This document shows positions 61,755 to 64,000 of a stretch of DNA of 64,000 nt, in pieces (the first letter of the stretch is position 1; every line of letters begins with the position of its first letter). The position numbers and the translations under genes were made by a program. A model generated the notes under the pieces. That model searched no databases. It had not been told where the DNA came from and was given only the letters and a program-made list of their open reading frames with translations. Source of the stretch: Corynebacterium efficiens YS-314. Its GTDB lineage: Bacteria > Actinomycetota > Actinomycetes > Mycobacteriales > Mycobacteriaceae. The stretch is taken from positions 2,976,001 through 3,040,000 of the forward strand of contig NC_004369.1 of NCBI RefSeq assembly GCF_000011305.1, in the 5' to 3' direction.

Positions 61755-64000
61755 CGTGACACTCTTTCACTTGAGGTTTCGGCCAACCTCTCGCCAGCCA
61801 CTTGTAACTCCATAATGCTATCTTGGCGATGCTCGGCGCTGATCTTCGCCTGCCTTTGGCGCTCACGCTGTTCAGCGAGCTCATGCAGATAGTTGGTGAA
61901 GGCGATCCCTTGCTCCTGCGTGTATGCCATTGGCCCGTCCTCGTCGTCGAGAATTTCCCGGACGACGGTATCAGTTGTCGAGAGAATGTGCTCCGCTGCT
62001 GTCTTGCGGTTCTCTTCTCGCCTCGATTCCTTCCGCGCGTCCATGGCCCAATCCACTACGTCGAAGCTAACGGCAACCACTCCGAGGACAGCTCCGGCCT
62101 TCGCGACCTTGGCGCCCAGTTTCACGGCACCCCAGGGCTTGAACTTCCCTCCAAACGCTTTGACGATCGCGTATACTGCGTCGCGATTTCCCAACGCCTG
62201 CACGACATTACCGACGTATTTGACTCCAATTGCAGTGGCATGGACGCCACCGGCTAGTATGTTGGTGTCATTCTTGAGGGGCGTGATGGACTCGTGCTCA
62301 AACCGCTTGAGCTCCCGGTCGTACTCCGATGCGTGTCTACGCGACCATTCGTCTAGGTCTCGTCCGATCTCCTCGGACAGAACCTCCAACGCGCTATCCA
62401 GGCGAGGGTCTTCCCACCAAGTCGCCAAACGCTGCGACATCGCTTCCATTTCAGTGAAGCGAGCGCCGAGGGCTTCGACCAAGACCTCGTTGGCGTGATC
62501 CTCGATCACCTGCCTAGTGCGTCCTTCGATTGATAGCTGGATGAGCCGCAGTTCTGCGAGCGATGTCTCGACAAGTCTTTCCATCCGCGCGCCCATAGCC
62601 ATGGCTGCCGCGAGATCTTCGATCTCCGAAGCCAGTCGGTGAGTCTCAGATGCAAGGCTTGAGCGAGCTCGATCCAGTGCGGCCGCCGCACCGAGCCGTG
62701 TTAGTCCCTCGCCCTCAAGCGAGAGGAGAGGTTCGGAGAGCGTTGCTACTCCGTCCCAGTCCCGCGCATCACTTGGGTAGTCCTCACGAGATACTGGCGT
62801 GCGATCGCCTACAAGACCGTTCGGGTCTGCTGCAATCGCTAGGACTTGGGCAGGATCGACGTGGATACCCTTGGACCGCAAGATCGTGATGAGTTCCTCG
62901 ATTTTCCGCTGCCGACGCACGACGAAGTCTCGTGCTGAGATGTGCGGATCTGCTCCCGCTTCGTCGATACGCCCGATCACGAAGATGATGCGGCGTGCCT
63001 TGCCGACGATCTGCTCGTTTCCGTGAAGAAGACTATCGATCCCGGCGGTGTCACCGATAAGTAGGTTGACGTGTAGAACCACTATGACCATCGCCGCGTT
63101 CTGTGTTGCTCGAATCGCTCGAGCATCGTGCTCGGTGCGGCCGCTTTGGAAGCCTGGCACGTCGACAAGTTCGATGGGACCGAAAGTGTACGAGCGGCTG
63201 GCCCCAGTTGCCGGCCCCGCTGCAACGTGTAAGTCGGGGGGAATTGGTGCACCGGCTTCAGCGAGCAACCGCTTGATGAGGCTCGTCTTGCCAGCACTGT
63301 AGTCGCCCATCACGACGACCTCAGGGCGCTCGGTCATGAGCGCCCGCGCTGCTTCTATGTTAGCTCGCCCCCCATGGTCGAGATGTTGAGAAGAGAGAAC
63401 TGTGTCGATCCACTCCGCCACCTCCGCTGGAATAGCGTCCCCTACTGACTCTGTCAGGTACTTCGTGAAGGCACTCCGCTTCTGGCTGGCAGTTCGGAGC
63501 AGGATCTCTAGACTTGCTGCTGGTTTTACGATAGGTGCACAGTCCTCGGACTCGTCGACGATCCAGTCTTCGCCAAGTAGCAATGCGGACATGCTGGGCT
63601 CCGTTATGGGGCCACTTAGCAGGCGCACCTGCTGAGTGGCTCGCCGGATGACCTCTCCTGGGGACGCCGTCGGAGGCTGCCGGTCAGCTTGGTCACGAAG
63701 CCAGTTGGCTTCCTCGGTGAGGATCCTGCACCCGCGCCGCGTATGGATTGATTCTTTCAGCAGTTTTTTCAGTTCTGGGGTGGCGAGTGATCTGGCGTCG
63801 CTGAGGATTTTATGGAGTTGTTCCGTCTCGCACTTGTCGAAGTATTCATGAACTGCTGAACGTGCGTTGGCCACTGCCGTTGCGCGCGCCCCGATACGCT
63901 TCTCCTCGGCACTGATTCTTGTGCGTTTAGCGAAAAAGTTCAGAGCCGCGCTGCCGACACCTAAACTCAACAGGTTCACTGCTGCAACCCAGCCAGCTGG
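61751..64000 (-). CDS. Dynamin-like GTPase, first gene of a pair (5' end outside the window)
   Basis: At least 749 residues are open on the minus strand; the frame continues through the right edge (AGWVAAVNLLSLGVGSAALN), so the GTG at 63979 is probably internal to a membrane-anchor helix. From that GTG, residues 1-215 are a helical N-terminal part, then the GTPase domain with P-loop GDYSAGKTS (225-233), G3 DVPG (273-276) and G4-like GRID (336-339), then a long helical stalk, and a glycine-rich hydrophobic region around residues 590-660 (AVKLGAKVAKAGAVLGVVAVSFDVVDW) that could be a membrane paddle. The C-terminus is charged coiled coil. Base composition is less GC-biased than in the core genes, consistent with transfer. 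Confidence 0.82.
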   Translation of the reverse strand, partial: PAGWVAAVNLLSLGVGSAALNFFAKRTRISAEEKRIGARATAVANARSAVHEYFDKCETEQLHKILSDARSLATPELKKLLKESIHTRRGCRILTEEANWLRDQADRQPPTASPGEVIRRATQQVRLLSGPITEPSMSALLLGEDWIVDESEDCAPIVKPAASLEILLRTASQKRSAFTKYLTESVGDAIPAEVAEWIDTVLSSQHLDHGGRANIEAARALMTERPEVVVMGDYSAGKTSLIKRLLAEAGAPIPPDLHVAAGPATGASRSYTFGPIELVDVPGFQSGRTEHDARAIRATQNAAMVIVVLHVNLLIGDTAGIDSLLHGNEQIVGKARRIIFVIGRIDEAGADPHISARDFVVRRQRKIEELITILRSKGIHVDPAQVLAIAADPNGLVGDRTPVSREDYPSDARDWDGVATLSEPLLSLEGEGLTRLGAAAALDRARSSLASETHRLASEIEDLAAAMAMGARMERLVETSLAELRLIQLSIEGRTRQVIEDHANEVLVEALGARFTEMEAMSQRLATWWEDPRLDSALEVLSEEIGRDLDEWSRRHASEYDRELKRFEHESITPLKNDTNILAGGVHATAIGVKYVGNVVQALGNRDAVYAIVKAFGGKFKPWGAVKLGAKVAKAGAVLGVVAVSFDVVDWAMDARKESRREENRKTAAEHILSTTDTVVREILDDEDGPMAYTQEQGIAFTNYLHELAEQRERQRQAKISAEHRQDSIMELQVAGERLAETSSERVSR

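Overview
The window looks like chromosomal DNA of a high-GC Corynebacterium close to the C. glutamicum / C. efficiens group. The reasons are a gene order known from that group and partly from Mycobacterium (dnaB, rplI, ssb, rpsF, a GT87-type membrane glycosyltransferase, a bifunctional class A PBP, a DUF5318 protein, a MalR-type MarR regulator with a universal stress protein, ino1, dps, nei, malE, dadA, leuS), rRNA operons without spacer tRNAs, and many genes whose -10 hexamer lies 6-8 nt before the start codon, as in leaderless actinobacterial genes. The species call is inference.

Layout. 1-1.2 kb: the start of a luciferase-like monooxygenase, a 45-codon gene and an RluA-type pseudouridine synthase. 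1.4-16.1 kb: two complete rRNA operons on the minus strand, forming 5.8-kb direct repeats 8.9 kb apart. Between them are decayed genes: a twice-frameshifted TIM-barrel sugar isomerase, an oxidoreductase cut off by an IS256-family element, and the degenerate element itself. 16.1-22.3 kb: a GntR regulator with a perfect palindromic operator, an NYN-domain protein, PspA, thioredoxin, a heavy-metal-binding protein, an MFS carrier and a PadR regulator. 22.4-35 kb: replication, ribosome and cell-wall genes (dnaB with a DnaA-box-like cluster, rplI-ssb-rpsF, GT87, PBP), malR-usp, a MhuD-like haem oxygenase and trhO. 35-51.5 kb: ino1, a DUF1846 protein, dps, nei, rtcB with a leader peptide and a possible attenuator, a DeoR regulator beside an unusual TTTCGAAA-rich array, ogt, qor, malE, an FGGY kinase, two VanZ proteins, dadA and a nitroreductase. 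51.5-58.9 kb: leuS, a cytosine-deaminase-like gene and an MFS carrier that share three operator-like palindromes, a YbaN protein, an orphan HigA and a Rieske ferredoxin. 58.9-64 kb: an accessory segment of IS1380 and resolvase debris followed by two overlapping dynamin-like GTPase genes; the first-transcribed one runs off the window.

The best candidates for undescribed biology are the tandem dynamin-like GTPases, the leader-peptide/terminator arrangement in front of the RNA ligase gene rtcB, the TTTCGAAA array, the shared operator of the codA-like/MFS pair, and a strongly over-represented 11-mer, CGTCGAYAAGC, found 14 times and half the time between genes. All functional calls come from reading motifs and remembered family features; no database search was run.
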